Origin: WLWS01 sp965243105
GTDB lineage: Bacteria; Pseudomonadota; Gammaproteobacteria; Eutrophobiales; Eutrophobiaceae
Direction of reading: 5' to 3'
Length of the DNA: 64,000 nucleotides
Assembly (NCBI GenBank): GCA_965243105.1
Contig: CBDEUC010000001.1
Span: forward strand, 434,001 to 498,000
The translations under genes and the position numbers were made by a program. Positions 33,545 through 43,328 of this stretch are shown here, piece by piece; the first letter of the stretch is position 1, and each line of letters begins with the position of its first letter. A model generated the notes under the pieces. That model was not told where the DNA came from and searched no databases. It saw only the letters and a program-made list of their open reading frames with translations.

Positions 33545-35392
33545 TCAGGGTACGATCTCATAAAGCTCAGATTCCTGGTATTTTCGCAGGGAAGTAATCG
33601 TGGGCTTATCAAAATTAAGTCCTTCCTGTAGTACATTTTTCTGGTACCAGGGAACGTGGTTGCCTTCAATTTTCCTGGTGTGGTGAATAAATTTTATTAA
33701 ATCACGATCGATCACTGGTTTTTCGTCATAGATTTCAGCCATATCAAGAGCCTTGCTATCCACGGCGTAAATTTTGAACTTTCTGCCATGGTCCTTGATG
33801 ATTTCAATTTCCGAAAGGTAGTCAAGCCGGTCCAGCCACGGAATCGCAGTATGATTTACACCGAACATGGCTGCAATGATGTAACGGGTATGTTTTGACC
33901 TGATAGCATCTCTTAATACTTCATCAGCCAGCATTAAAACTACCGGCTCCAGCTTTTTGAAATGTGCACGATGAATGCCCACTGCGTGATAATCATGAGA
34001 ACCAGGCATAAAATCATCATAATACACCCAACCCCTTGTTCTCGCGGCCTGGTGGTAAGGAACAAAATCAACTTTCATTTTTGCAGGTATTAACCAGGCT
34101 GCCCCATGCTGATAGGCAACTTGCCCTATCATCACACCCTCATCTGGCTTTACATTAGCCTTAATCCAGTTTGCCAGTACCTTGCCCCGCATACGAGCCG
34201 AAAAAACCTGTTTTTCATTAAATAACCTGAAAACCAGGTTGTTGTTTTTCAGATTCTTAATCGTCGCCTTGTTTTTAGTCAAAGCCGTAGTTTGATATAC
34301 ACCTAGCACAAGAAAAACAACGAGCAGTGCGACAGGTTTCATCCTGTTGGAGCTAATGAAGAGAGTATCAACTATTATGACCACCACTGCTGCGAGAGCA
34401 ACGTAAAGACAGGCTATCAGGAAAAGAACCTGTGAAGGGCGTAAATCAAGTTGACCACATACAGCGGCAAATGGAAGGAAAACGACGATGGCAAGGATCA
34501 ATAGTGTGTGCGACTGACTTTTCCGGGTGACAAGGAACAAGGAAAACAAAAGGCTGAGCCCCATTGCCGGCAACAAGGGAACCGAGGTATATATACTTCG
34601 ACTCTCGTCGTTTGGAACAAAATAGAGCCAGAGCCCTTCAAAACCATACTTGAGCAGGGCTATGGGATTAGCGTTTTCAGAAAGGAGGAATCCGATGCTT
34701 TTACCATAGGCCTTGCCGGATGATATGTCTGAAATTTCAGTTGCGGTGAAATGACTGGTAATCATTGCCAATAACACAAACACGAAGCACGAGACATAGA
34801 AAACAATTAGCTCCTGTTTGCGAATTTTAAGAGCACCGACCAAATGGGCAAGCAGGGGTAGAGCGCAGAACAATATGGCCAATTCCTTCACCCAGAATGC
34901 GTAAACGGCAAGAAACGCTGAGATGAGTATGCGATAGGCTGATGAACGATTATCATGGATGAAGTACATGCTCCACAATAAAAGTGCGGGCCAGGCTGCA
35001 TCCAGGTGCCTGGGCAACCAGTTAATCATCGCGGGCGATATGATAAACAGGGATACAGCAAGAATTGCCGCACGTCTATCAAACATACACTGTGTTAACG
35101 CGAATAATCCTGTTACAAACAAGACAGACCAGAAACATTCAAATGCAGCAACCGCAAATAATGAATTTGCGAATACCTTGTAAAGCAGGCTTAGCAGCAA
35201 TACAAAACCAGTGCGGTCCGATGCTGGATTGCCGGCTGCATCTGTAAACCCAAGTCCCTCAGCAAAATTTCGAGAATAGACCAGGTAGTGGGTCAGGTCC
35301 CATGATACGAAAAAATTTGCAGGAAAAAATATGAGGACACAAATACCAGTCAGCCCGGCATATATCAAAATATCACTGCGCTGAACCCCCAT
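33545..35392 (-). CDS. Multi-spanning GT39/ArnT-like membrane glycosyltransferase
   Basis: The 615-residue product has about 10–12 membrane helices in its first 380 residues and a soluble C-terminal part. The first external loop carries the acidic SWDLTHYLVYSRNFAEGLGFTDAAGNPASDRTGFVLLL pattern of PMT/ArnT-type (GT-C) enzymes. These use polyprenyl-phosphate sugars and act on the periplasmic side. It overlaps the upstream gene (TAATG, stop and start sharing bases), so the two are coupled. The DPM1-like GT2 at 41368 could make the lipid-linked donor. Confidence 0.75.
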   Translation of the reverse strand: MGVQRSDILIYAGLTGICVLIFFPANFFVSWDLTHYLVYSRNFAEGLGFTDAAGNPASDRTGFVLLLSLLYKVFANSLFAVAAFECFWSVLFVTGLFALTQCMFDRRAAILAVSLFIISPAMINWLPRHLDAAWPALLLWSMYFIHDNRSSAYRILISAFLAVYAFWVKELAILFCALPLLAHLVGALKIRKQELIVFYVSCFVFVLLAMITSHFTATEISDISSGKAYGKSIGFLLSENANPIALLKYGFEGLWLYFVPNDESRSIYTSVPLLPAMGLSLLFSLFLVTRKSQSHTLLILAIVVFLPFAAVCGQLDLRPSQVLFLIACLYVALAAVVVIIVDTLFISSNRMKPVALLVVFLVLGVYQTTALTKNKATIKNLKNNNLVFRLFNEKQVFSARMRGKVLANWIKANVKPDEGVMIGQVAYQHGAAWLIPAKMKVDFVPYHQAARTRGWVYYDDFMPGSHDYHAVGIHRAHFKKLEPVVLMLADEVLRDAIRSKHTRYIIAAMFGVNHTAIPWLDRLDYLSEIEIIKDHGRKFKIYAVDSKALDMAEIYDEKPVIDRDLIKFIHHTRKIEGNHVPWYQKNVLQEGLNFDKPTITSLRKYQESELYEIVP

Positions 35393-37248
35393 TATTTTCT
35401 AAGCGGCTCACCAGGGTTTTTCGGGAACGGAATATACTCCTCATCCAGGCTGACACCAAATGCACCTTCAATCATTTCTTCCTTGAAGTACCTGTACCCC
35501 TCGGCATCTTCTTTTTTTATTTTTTCCGCCAGGATTGGAATTTCATCAGCTACATGAAGCACAAAGTCTTCGTTCCTCTCGTATTTATCAAGCCTGTAAA
35601 CCAGCGTTTGGGGATTGAGCTGGGCAAGTTTTTCAGCGTGTGGATGCTGGTCAAAATAGTGCCTGAAAAACCAGGTGCGACTTTCAAGGATAAAATATTT
35701 GACCTCGTTCTCTTCTGCGGCTCTTAACAACTGGTCTTCAAACAGTGAACGAACGAAAAGGCAGGGTTCTTTCTGCCAGCGGCACCACTTGTCGGCCCTG
35801 ACATGATTCCATAGAAATAACATTTTCCCCTGGTTTTCATAATGCTTTCTACTCTTAATTGTACTTACCGGTGGTTCGGTGAAAGGAGTAAAATTAATAC
35901 CACCGTAGGGGAGGCGTTTTACCTTGTACTGACCACCTGTCTCAAAATACAGGGAACGAAAAAAAGTATACCCGGTGTAGATTGTTTCCCCGGGCTTGAT
36001 GCGCTTCTTTACCCAGTGCGCGGTCTTGGTGGAGTTCCTGTTTATGATGCCGCGTGTTGCCCACTTGCTATTCAAGCCCTTGTACTTTCGATAGCTGACC
36101 GATTGTAACTTCCATTGTTTATACACCGGGATCTTGTCATAGCTGGCCTGTGCCGCCCCGGCAGACACAGAAAACACCAGGATCAGTATGAGGCGGATAA
36201 ATTCCATGGAAGCTATCTTGTCTACGATAAACCCCAGGCAATAAGCAACGCCTATAAAACCTCCCGTGTAAAACAGGAAATTCTGCCCGGTACGCATAAA
36301 GATGTACCCCTGGGCCACGATTCCTGGTAAAAACAACAACATCAGGATTAAAATAATTCGTGGCCGTTCGCTACGGAGGCTCGCAACCAGTAATCCAATC
36401 CACCCGCCTACAATTAGAGGCCACAGGTAGAGCGACTTGATGTTCCTGTTGAAATAAGTTTCAAGCCCTGACCAGAAAAATTGAAGCGGACCGAGGATGC
36501 TGAAGCCACTTTCGCTATCCACATCTGATAAACGATCCATTGTCCGCTTACCTCCACCCAGCAACTTGGTCCAATCGTCGTTGGAAAAGTAAACAAAAAG
36601 GAACCAGGGCAGAATAACCAGGAGGGCGACACCCTGCTGCATGAGTAATAATTTTCTTTTTTCAGGCGAATTTCTACAACTGCTCAGCAGTAATAATACT
36701 GCAAGAGGGAAAAAGAAATGCAGCAGTGCAAGTTCCTTTACGAGAACCGCGGCACCAAAGCAAATCCCGGCAATAATTGATGCGAGCCTGGAATTCTTAT
36801 CCAGGCTGACAACGCAGGCGTATACCCCGGACAACACGAAAAACGGGTAAACACCGTCTATACTGATAGTGCCGTAGGCGGAGTTAAAATAATCTGCGGT
36901 GACCAGTAGTAAACCGGTACATATTGCCACCCTGTCTGTAAAGAGCCTCTGGGTCAGCAGCATACAAATAAGAATATTAGCTACAAACAGGATACGTAAA
37001 ACAACCATCGCCGCAAATGGAGTCGCACCACCAAAGAAATAAAAACCGGATGACAACAGGAAGGGATATCCCGGACCTCGCTTGGCATAGGTGTATCCAT
37101 GACCGTTAAACAGGTCTAGTGCTTTTTCAAGGTAAAACACAGAGTCCGGTGTAACCCTGATATTCGTAATGGGCGACAGGACCAGTGCAAACAGCAGAGG
37201 AAGAAACAGGAACAACAGGCTGGTTTTGCTCTTATTATTCAAAATCAA
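35392..37248 (-). CDS. Multi-spanning GT39/ArnT-like membrane glycosyltransferase
   Basis: The 618-residue product has the GT-C outline: TM1, then a first periplasmic loop with VTPDSVFYLEKALDLFNGHGYTYAKRGPGYPFLLSSGFYFFG (the D…Y…R-x-PGYP pattern of ArnT-like enzymes). Some ten further helices and a C-terminal soluble region rich in aromatic and charged residues follow. It probably adds one sugar to the glycan or lipid carrier in the periplasm. It is paralogous in layout to the next gene, with which it overlaps. The methyltransferase gene 70 bases upstream is in the same direction. Confidence 0.78.
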   Translation of the reverse strand: MILNNKSKTSLLFLFLPLLFALVLSPITNIRVTPDSVFYLEKALDLFNGHGYTYAKRGPGYPFLLSSGFYFFGGATPFAAMVVLRILFVANILICMLLTQRLFTDRVAICTGLLLVTADYFNSAYGTISIDGVYPFFVLSGVYACVVSLDKNSRLASIIAGICFGAAVLVKELALLHFFFPLAVLLLLSSCRNSPEKRKLLLMQQGVALLVILPWFLFVYFSNDDWTKLLGGGKRTMDRLSDVDSESGFSILGPLQFFWSGLETYFNRNIKSLYLWPLIVGGWIGLLVASLRSERPRIILILMLLFLPGIVAQGYIFMRTGQNFLFYTGGFIGVAYCLGFIVDKIASMEFIRLILILVFSVSAGAAQASYDKIPVYKQWKLQSVSYRKYKGLNSKWATRGIINRNSTKTAHWVKKRIKPGETIYTGYTFFRSLYFETGGQYKVKRLPYGGINFTPFTEPPVSTIKSRKHYENQGKMLFLWNHVRADKWCRWQKEPCLFVRSLFEDQLLRAAEENEVKYFILESRTWFFRHYFDQHPHAEKLAQLNPQTLVYRLDKYERNEDFVLHVADEIPILAEKIKKEDAEGYRYFKEEMIEGAFGVSLDEEYIPFPKNPGEPLRK

Positions 37249-37318
37249 AAAATCCCTCGACTTGTTGTGAACAGATGCAATATGTATTAAAAATATTTTT
37301 ATCGACGAATAAGCCCGA

Positions 37319-38305
37319 CTACTGTTGCGCAGGTTTATTTATTTCAAGTCGAATAAACCATGGCTCTTTCCTGAACAGGCTACAAAAAAGACGCCGAATT
37401 ATATCAAACACTCCCACAATTATATTCATTTCTCTGCCAGTTTTGTGTTTCATCGTGCGTCCATAAATCAGTTCGTAGTTGACCTCTGCACCGGGAGACA
37501 GTCTCCTGATGGTGTCGATATATTTTTCCGGGTCCTGGATAAATGTAAAGCCTTGCGGAAAATTGAACCTGGCCATGAATTTCATAGCTTCATCATCAAG
37601 ACACACCGGTTCAATGCGCAATATAGAACCCCCGGGCCTTAAAAGCTTCCAGGCCAGTTCATGGGCGGCCACGGGATTGTTCAGCCGGTAAAATACAGAC
37701 TGGAAAATAATCAGGTCAAAGCTTTCCCATCCCGTCTCGCTTTCCCAGTCTATTTTTGAAAATTCCTTGATCCAGTACTTGACCGGTATTTCATAGTGCC
37801 CAAGTATCTCTGCATAGCCGGGGTGAATTTCCGTACCAAAAAGCTCGCAATTATTTTCACCGTAGCATTGCAAGTGGAACCCATCGCCACAACCTACATC
37901 CAGCACTCGCCCCTGGGAAAAATTTCGCGGAGGTAGTGGCGGATGAGCGAGAGGAATGAGTACCGGCTTCAGAATATTGCCCAGCAAGCGCATGACCGGG
38001 TGTCCTGAAAATGTCAACTTGAAGAGCAGGCGAGTAGGAAACGCAGCAAGTCTCTTGACAAGCGTTCCCTTTTTTAATGACAGGGATTTGTAAATATCAG
38101 CAAATTCATTTTCGTCATATCTTGGGTTGACGTAATAGACACCTGTAGCCCTGTCGATATCTATCAGTCCTTCAAAGTCCTCGATGCCCGGCATGGCCTG
38201 TGAAGTTTCAGAATAGCGGATGCTGAATGCGGTATCACTGCCGGGTTCTGCACCTGAATAGGGGCAGGGCATCTTTTTGAGTCTTAGTTTTTTCAGGCTG
38301 GACAT
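37319..38305 (-). CDS. Class I SAM-dependent methyltransferase
   Basis: The 328-residue product has an N-terminal part (PCPYSGAEPGS … GLIDIDRATGVYYVNPRYDENEFADIY) as in sugar-cluster methyltransferases of the Methyltransf_23 type, with only one Cys of a possible metal site. Motif I is RVLDVGCGDGFHLQCYG near residue 147, followed by GTEIHPGYAEIL, FDLIIFQSVFYRLNNPVAAHELAWKLLRPGGSILRIEP. The substrate is unknown, likely a glycan residue. It is divergent from the phosphoesterase gene at 38472, so the region 38306–38471 must hold both promoters. Confidence 0.8.
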   Translation of the reverse strand: MSSLKKLRLKKMPCPYSGAEPGSDTAFSIRYSETSQAMPGIEDFEGLIDIDRATGVYYVNPRYDENEFADIYKSLSLKKGTLVKRLAAFPTRLLFKLTFSGHPVMRLLGNILKPVLIPLAHPPLPPRNFSQGRVLDVGCGDGFHLQCYGENNCELFGTEIHPGYAEILGHYEIPVKYWIKEFSKIDWESETGWESFDLIIFQSVFYRLNNPVAAHELAWKLLRPGGSILRIEPVCLDDEAMKFMARFNFPQGFTFIQDPEKYIDTIRRLSPGAEVNYELIYGRTMKHKTGREMNIIVGVFDIIRRLFCSLFRKEPWFIRLEINKPAQQ

Positions 38306-38471
38306 TGATAAATTATTTGAAAGTGTAAGTAACCGCTCAGATTCAATTTTGCCGGGAGTTGGTTTACATGCTCTTGGGGGGAGTAACCGCTTGTCTGGAG
38401 TAGTAAATTATGTCATTGTCGAGAATATATTTAAACCGATTTTATCATTAATATTCAGAGTCTTAGACCCT

Positions 38472-39434
38472 ATGGAAAGCCCCTCTAGCTCAACCGTCAC
38501 AATTCAGGCTGTCCAGCAGGGCAGCCAGGCGCGGGATGAGTGGAAAGCTACGCGCATTAAACTTGAACAAAGCGGAAACGCGTCCACGGTTCTCGGGGAA
38601 CGTGCGCCCAGGAAAGCCCTCAGGCGACTGAATCCCTACCTGAGAAAACTACTTGAACTGAGTGGCCTGTACGAAAGAGGTCGTAAAAATGCCTACGATA
38701 TCAAGGAAACCGAACTTGTTTTTGAACTGGCTGGTTTGCCCGCTGAATTTAGTGACTACAAGGTGTTACACCTGAGCGATCTACATTTCCCAAACTTGCC
38801 GGAAACCACTCAGAAGGCATTACAGCTTCTGGATGGCAGATCCTATGATCTGTGTATATTGACGGGCGATTATGACAGTCGTTACTACATGAAATCGGAA
38901 TCGGTAAAGTCAGGTATGCAACAACTCATGGAGGTGTTGCAGGTTCGTGATGGCTATGTCGCAGTCCTTGGTAACCATGATGGGCATGAGACAGTAGCGA
39001 TGCTGGAAGATCTCGGCGTAACAGTTTTGACAAATCAATCTGTAGAGTTGGTCAAAGGGGCTGCCAAAATTCTTTTTACAGGAACCGATGATGTTTCGGT
39101 ATTTTATACATCCCGGGCAGTAGAATCTCTGCAAAACTCGCCCAGGGCGTTCAAGATTGCCCTGGTTCACAGTCCTGAACTTGCCGAGGTGGCAGAAAAA
39201 TCGGGCTACAGCCTGTATCTCTCCGGTCATACACACGGTGGACAGGTCTGCTATCCCACTGGCAAGCCCATCGTGACATTCCTGAGGAGACACATGGAAT
39301 TGGCAAAAGGCCAGTGGAAATACGGAACCATACAGGGTTATACCTCTTCAGGCCTGGGGGTGGCTGTATTACCCGTCCGCTATTACTGCCAGGGAGAAAT
39401 CACCAGTATCACCCTGAAACCCTTGCAGGGGTGA
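38472..39434 (+). CDS. Metallophosphoesterase (YkuE-like)
   Basis: From ATG 38472 the product has 320 residues; the frame is open further upstream but that part overlaps the divergent methyltransferase start. All metal motifs of calcineurin-like phosphoesterases are present: HLSDLHF, GDYD, LGNHDGH and SGHTHGGQ. It hydrolyses phosphate esters, possibly a lipid or UDP-sugar-linked phosphate in the envelope (YkuE and LpxH-like proteins are relatives). The N-terminal 60 residues are basic and have no clear signal peptide. The next gene starts 10 bases after its stop. Confidence 0.82.
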   Translation: MESPSSSTVTIQAVQQGSQARDEWKATRIKLEQSGNASTVLGERAPRKALRRLNPYLRKLLELSGLYERGRKNAYDIKETELVFELAGLPAEFSDYKVLHLSDLHFPNLPETTQKALQLLDGRSYDLCILTGDYDSRYYMKSESVKSGMQQLMEVLQVRDGYVAVLGNHDGHETVAMLEDLGVTVLTNQSVELVKGAAKILFTGTDDVSVFYTSRAVESLQNSPRAFKIALVHSPELAEVAEKSGYSLYLSGHTHGGQVCYPTGKPIVTFLRRHMELAKGQWKYGTIQGYTSSGLGVAVLPVRYYCQGEITSITLKPLQG

Positions 39435-39444
39435 GTCGGTAATT

Positions 39445-40566
39445 ATGACGAATTTATTTCGTTGCCAGATTGGCGGGCCATTTCAGTACGACGCAGGCTC
39501 TTTCGCCAAAGTAGGCGGAGAGTCCCTGGTTGATTATTTCCAGCTAGATTCTAATCATTTCCTGGCTTCATCAGGGCGAGGTGCGTTTGCCGGGATACTT
39601 GATCATGGAGTTGACGCAAAAGGAGAGATAGTTCTTCCCGACTATCTCTGCAGCGAGGCGTTGATGCCTGTGATCGAGAAGCGAGGTATGTCTTACAAGC
39701 TGTATGATGTAGACGATAACTTCCAGGTGGGACATGAATCACTACTGCAGCAAATCAATAGTAAAACGGCAGCGGTGATGCTGATTAATTATTTTGGCTG
39801 CATCGACAATAGTGAAATCGCTTCAAAAGTACGGGATGAGTTTTCGAATGTTCGGATTATTCTAAATAACGTACAGAATCTATATGGCATGCGTCAAAAC
39901 GGAAAGCAGGGTGCCTGGGCAGATTTTCAATTTTGCAGTCTTGGAAAATTCCTTCCGGTGGCGGATGGCGCTATCGGTATCGGCAAGAGTAGTTTTGATA
40001 ATATTTCCATGCCGGCGACTGATCAAAAACGTATTTTGACATATGTCACCGCCGCGGCATTGAAGAAATATTCCATTGAAATTGCGGGTGAATCAAGCCA
40101 GGCCGAACTATCTGCCTATTACCAGGAGTTGTTTGCTGAGCTTGCCAACTCGGTAGACTTTGAGTCGCGGCAGATCTCCGGCTTCAGCCAGGAAGTCGTT
40201 TCTCATTTGCCACTGGATGATTATGCGAACACCAGGTGCAACAACCATCGAGTCCTGGTCGATGGGCTTGGGGACATTTCGGCAATCCAGATTCCCTTTC
40301 GTTCTCTCGAGAATGAGCAAGTTCCCCTGGCATTTCCGATATTAGTGGGGGAAAAAGATCGCGATCAGTTACGGCAACACTTGATAGATGAATATGTCTA
40401 CTGTCCTGTACACTGGAAAATGAATGAATCCTTCCTGCAGCGCTGCAGTGAAAAATCCAGGCTTCGAGCCAGGAGGCTACTAAGTCTACCGCTTGATCAA
40501 AGATACACTGATACCGATATGGACAGGCTAGTGAATTCAATAAGAAAGTATTATTCTGCCAGCTAA
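39445..40566 (+). CDS. DegT/DnrJ/EryC1-like PLP-dependent protein
   Basis: The 373-residue product has DegT-type segments: ASSGRGAFAGIL as acceptor loop, IVLPDYLCSEALMPVIEKRGMSYKLYDVD, AVMLINYFGCIDNSEI, and a PLP-lysine region FQFCSLGKFLPVADGAIG. The C-terminal YVYCPVHWKM is also typical. The usual DAAQ/DCAQ aspartate before the lysine is replaced by LNNVQNLYG, an oddity, so catalysis may differ (a dehydratase or an inactive form is possible). It forms a unit with the phosphoesterase and the NodB deacetylase on either side. Confidence 0.7.
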   Translation: MTNLFRCQIGGPFQYDAGSFAKVGGESLVDYFQLDSNHFLASSGRGAFAGILDHGVDAKGEIVLPDYLCSEALMPVIEKRGMSYKLYDVDDNFQVGHESLLQQINSKTAAVMLINYFGCIDNSEIASKVRDEFSNVRIILNNVQNLYGMRQNGKQGAWADFQFCSLGKFLPVADGAIGIGKSSFDNISMPATDQKRILTYVTAAALKKYSIEIAGESSQAELSAYYQELFAELANSVDFESRQISGFSQEVVSHLPLDDYANTRCNNHRVLVDGLGDISAIQIPFRSLENEQVPLAFPILVGEKDRDQLRQHLIDEYVYCPVHWKMNESFLQRCSEKSRLRARRLLSLPLDQRYTDTDMDRLVNSIRKYYSAS

Positions 40567-40592
40567 ATATAACTCCCCTGGTCAATCACTTT

Positions 40593-41354
40593 ATGGAAAA
40601 GAGAAAAGCGGTATTTTCAGTCGATGTAGAGTCCTGCTATGAGGGAGGAGAGCAGGGGCTTTACACCTATCTTGATATCTTCAGGGACACAGGCATCAAG
40701 GGGACTTTTTTTGTGACCGGCGATATAGCCGAGAACTTTCCGGAAATCGTAGAAGCCATATTGAAGGATGAACACGAAGTGGGTTCCCATGGCTGGCGCC
40801 ATCCTACAATAGTAGATCCGCCAGGTGAACGGGGAAAATTCCTGACTGAATTGTCTACCGATGACCTTGAACAACACCTCGGAAACTCAAAAGATCTACT
40901 TACGCGCATGGGTGCGAACCCGCTTGGATTCAGGGCGATACAATTTATAGCTAATCGAAGTGTGTTTGACATTGTTGGACGACATTTCCAGTATGACTCG
41001 TCTCTCACAGACAAGGAAGACAGCGACGTGTTACCGGATAACCTGGTCGAGTTACCATTGGCCACTTTCAGGGGGAGTAATGTGAAAGTTGGCACCCCGG
41101 TGTTTTTTTCCCCCGTGTTTCCACTGCCGATGTCCCGCCTGCACCTTGGGTCGACATCCAGTCCACTTGTGCTTTACGGGCACGCATTTGATTTTGTGAC
41201 TTGTAATACAACCCTTCATACCAGCAGGTTCAAAAGATTCTGGTATTACAATCGGCTGGGACCGGAGCGTGCCGTTAACTTGCGCGCGATTATCGAAGGT
41301 GCGCAGGGCAGCGGGATTGAATTTGTTACCGGTGCAGAATTAATGGCTAACTGA
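40593..41354 (+). CDS. Polysaccharide deacetylase (NodB domain)
   Basis: The 253-residue product begins RKAVFSVDVESCYEGGEQGLYTYLDIFRDTGIKGTFFVTGDIAENFPEIV, with the motif-1 aspartates (DVE). The metal-binding His pair is in GSHGWRHP near residues 66–73. GFRAIQF (motif 3) and the C-terminal LVLYGHAFDF (motif 5) are present. It removes N-acetyl groups from amino sugars, exposing an amine that the FemAB-like proteins of this cluster could then acylate. No signal peptide is seen, so it acts in the cytoplasm or at the inner membrane. It is convergent with the GT2 gene. Confidence 0.85.
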   Translation: MEKRKAVFSVDVESCYEGGEQGLYTYLDIFRDTGIKGTFFVTGDIAENFPEIVEAILKDEHEVGSHGWRHPTIVDPPGERGKFLTELSTDDLEQHLGNSKDLLTRMGANPLGFRAIQFIANRSVFDIVGRHFQYDSSLTDKEDSDVLPDNLVELPLATFRGSNVKVGTPVFFSPVFPLPMSRLHLGSTSSPLVLYGHAFDFVTCNTTLHTSRFKRFWYYNRLGPERAVNLRAIIEGAQGSGIEFVTGAELMAN

Positions 41355-41367
41355 TGAGAAAGAAGGT

Positions 41368-42072
41368 CTAGCTTCCCAGCTTGGGATCAATCAAAGTTTT
41401 AAAAATTGCCTTGAGTACCCCGAGGCCATACCTGATCATACCCTTGTAGGAAGTTCCGGAAGTCCTGTCACGAATATGAACAGGTACCTCCTCAACCGTA
41501 AATCCTTCACGGGAAAAGCGAATAAACATTTCGGCCGCCATGTACTGAGGCTCAATCATTTCATCCAGAACCGGTTCCACCCTCGCAAGGGATGACGTTC
41601 TGAACGCGCGCATACCACACATCGTGTCCGTTAATTTGAAACCGGTTAGCCAGTTAACCAGGTGCGTGTAATAAGGAAGCAGAGTTTTCCGGGCAAATGA
41701 TGCGTTGGGCTGGTTGGTTCCCAGGATACGCGAGCCAACAATAATGTCGGCATCGGAATTGCGCATTTTTTCTACAAACTGGGGCAGGTCTTCAGGAGCA
41801 TGCTGTCCATCAGCGTCCATTTCGATGACGATTTCACAATCCGGATCGATTACACCCACTTTTAGCCCTGTGAGAACGGCAAAGCCCTGCCCGAGGTTTA
41901 CAACATGACGGACTACAGATGCCCCTGCTTCACGGGAAATCCTGATGGTTTCATCATGGGAGCCATCATCAATAACGACACACTTGTAACCCAGCTCAAG
42001 TATTTGCTTGATAACAGGCTCAATATTCAGCGCCTCATTATAGGCCTGCAGGGTAACGACTACTGAAGACAT
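41368..42072 (-). CDS. GT2 glycosyltransferase, polyprenyl-phosphate sugar synthase (DPM1-like)
   Basis: The 234-residue product is a soluble GT-A enzyme: VVVTLQAYNEALNIEPVIKQIL, VIDDGSHDET, VNLGQGFAVLTGL, EMDADGQHAPEDLPQFV (DxD), GSRILG, DTMCGMRAFR and SREGFTVEEVPVHIRDRTSGTSYK. These are the marks of dolichol-phosphate mannose synthase relatives. No C-terminal membrane helices are attached. It would make a polyprenyl-phosphate-linked sugar for GT-C enzymes such as the two at 33545 and 35392. It is 21 bases downstream of the radical SAM gene in one operon. Confidence 0.85.
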   Translation of the reverse strand: MSSVVVTLQAYNEALNIEPVIKQILELGYKCVVIDDGSHDETIRISREAGASVVRHVVNLGQGFAVLTGLKVGVIDPDCEIVIEMDADGQHAPEDLPQFVEKMRNSDADIIVGSRILGTNQPNASFARKTLLPYYTHLVNWLTGFKLTDTMCGMRAFRTSSLARVEPVLDEMIEPQYMAAEMFIRFSREGFTVEEVPVHIRDRTSGTSYKGMIRYGLGVLKAIFKTLIDPKLGS

Positions 42073-42093
42073 GATAGCCTGGCCCAGGTTGTC

Positions 42094-43149
42094 CTAGGCT
42101 GCCTTTCGATCATCAGACTTATTCTTTTTACTGATGTATTGCCTGGCTCGATTGAAACCGATACGGGGAATGAGCTTTGACACAGTGCACATATCGAATA
42201 CGGCAAGCGCGGCATCAACATAGAAGTTATGGCCAATCGGCGGTGCATAGTTGCAGTCCTGGCAAAGATTATTGGTTCTCCTGCCTTTAAGGATGCTTTT
42301 TCTGAGTGCTACCATTTCCTCGCCGTTCCACATGTCGTAAATATTGTTATTCATGACATTACCCAGTGGATACCTGGCGTCATAATCATGGACACAGGGA
42401 GACACGTTACCATTGCTGTGAACCACGAGTCCAAACCAGGGGCGGTCACACCAGTTATAGTTATCGATGATATCAGGAATGTCTTCAAACCATTCAATCA
42501 GGCCCTTTATCACGGGTATAACGCCGAGGTGCCTGTACTGGCTCCAGTATTCCATGAAGTCGGCACTCTGGTGCTCGGTCTCCGGCATCTCGATCATCTG
42601 CATGATCACAGTAGGATTACCGGGACCTTTCATTTCGAGAAAACGATGGACATTCTTCATAACTTTTTCGTACTTGGCGCCGATTCGAATCGATTCGTAA
42701 ATTTCCTTGGTTGTCCCGTCCATGGAAATAGTCAGCACATCAAATCCAGAATCAATCAGGCGCCTTGCATTGCTTTCATTCAAAGCGGTGGCGTTGGTCG
42801 ATGTATAGGTCCTCAGGCCTTTTTTCTTGGCGTACTCCACCATGTCAAAAAAGCGCTTGTTCATTAGAGGTTCGCCATCTGAATGCATGACGATGAGTTC
42901 AGCTGTACTTGTATCGACCTGGTCTATGGTCCTTGTGAAAACCTCGTAATCCATGTTGACCGTTTCACGCTGCATGATAGTCGTCGGGCACATCGGACAC
43001 TTCAGGTTGCACCAGTTGGTTGACTCGACGTAAATAATGTTCGGGCGGCCGGTAACCTCCGGGTTACGTTTACGAAAGGAAGAGACGAGTTTCATCCTGT
43101 TCTTGATGTGTGAAACTGAAAGTAAGTTTTTGTCAAACCAGCGTAGCAT
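42094..43149 (-). CDS. Radical SAM protein with SPASM domain
   Basis: The 351-residue product has the 4Fe-4S motif C-x3-C-x2-C (NWCNLKCPMC) near residues 47–56, then HSDGEPLMNKRFFDMVEYAKKKG and DVLTISMDG of the partial TIM barrel. The C-terminal SPASM-type cysteines are in GNVSPCVHDYDARYPLGN and TNNLCQDCNY. In glycan clusters such proteins may modify sugars (for example deoxygenation or epimerisation) or a lipid carrier, but the substrate cannot be read from the sequence. It is likely co-transcribed with the GT2 gene; a possible promoter and dyad lie upstream at 43329–43367. Confidence 0.85.
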   Translation of the reverse strand: MLRWFDKNLLSVSHIKNRMKLVSSFRKRNPEVTGRPNIIYVESTNWCNLKCPMCPTTIMQRETVNMDYEVFTRTIDQVDTSTAELIVMHSDGEPLMNKRFFDMVEYAKKKGLRTYTSTNATALNESNARRLIDSGFDVLTISMDGTTKEIYESIRIGAKYEKVMKNVHRFLEMKGPGNPTVIMQMIEMPETEHQSADFMEYWSQYRHLGVIPVIKGLIEWFEDIPDIIDNYNWCDRPWFGLVVHSNGNVSPCVHDYDARYPLGNVMNNNIYDMWNGEEMVALRKSILKGRRTNNLCQDCNYAPPIGHNFYVDAALAVFDMCTVSKLIPRIGFNRARQYISKKNKSDDRKAA

Positions 43150-43328
43150 GCAGGTTTTCTCCTGTGTCTTTAAGAAGTAATTGATCTTAGGGAGCCCGGG
43201 TGCCCGCTCTGCTGCCCCGTGGCTGTAATGGTGGAAAAGACATGCCCTAGCAGTACCATTTTCCTTGCCCGATAGTGCCGAAAGCTCCTGAAATTCATAT
43301 CAGGCCTGAAGGGTAACACATTTTTTCT

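Noticed and set aside
38277..38471. N-terminal extension of the metallophosphoesterase
   Set aside because: The frame is open but overlaps the start of the divergent methyltransferase gene; the ATG at 38472 begins the part with normal composition.
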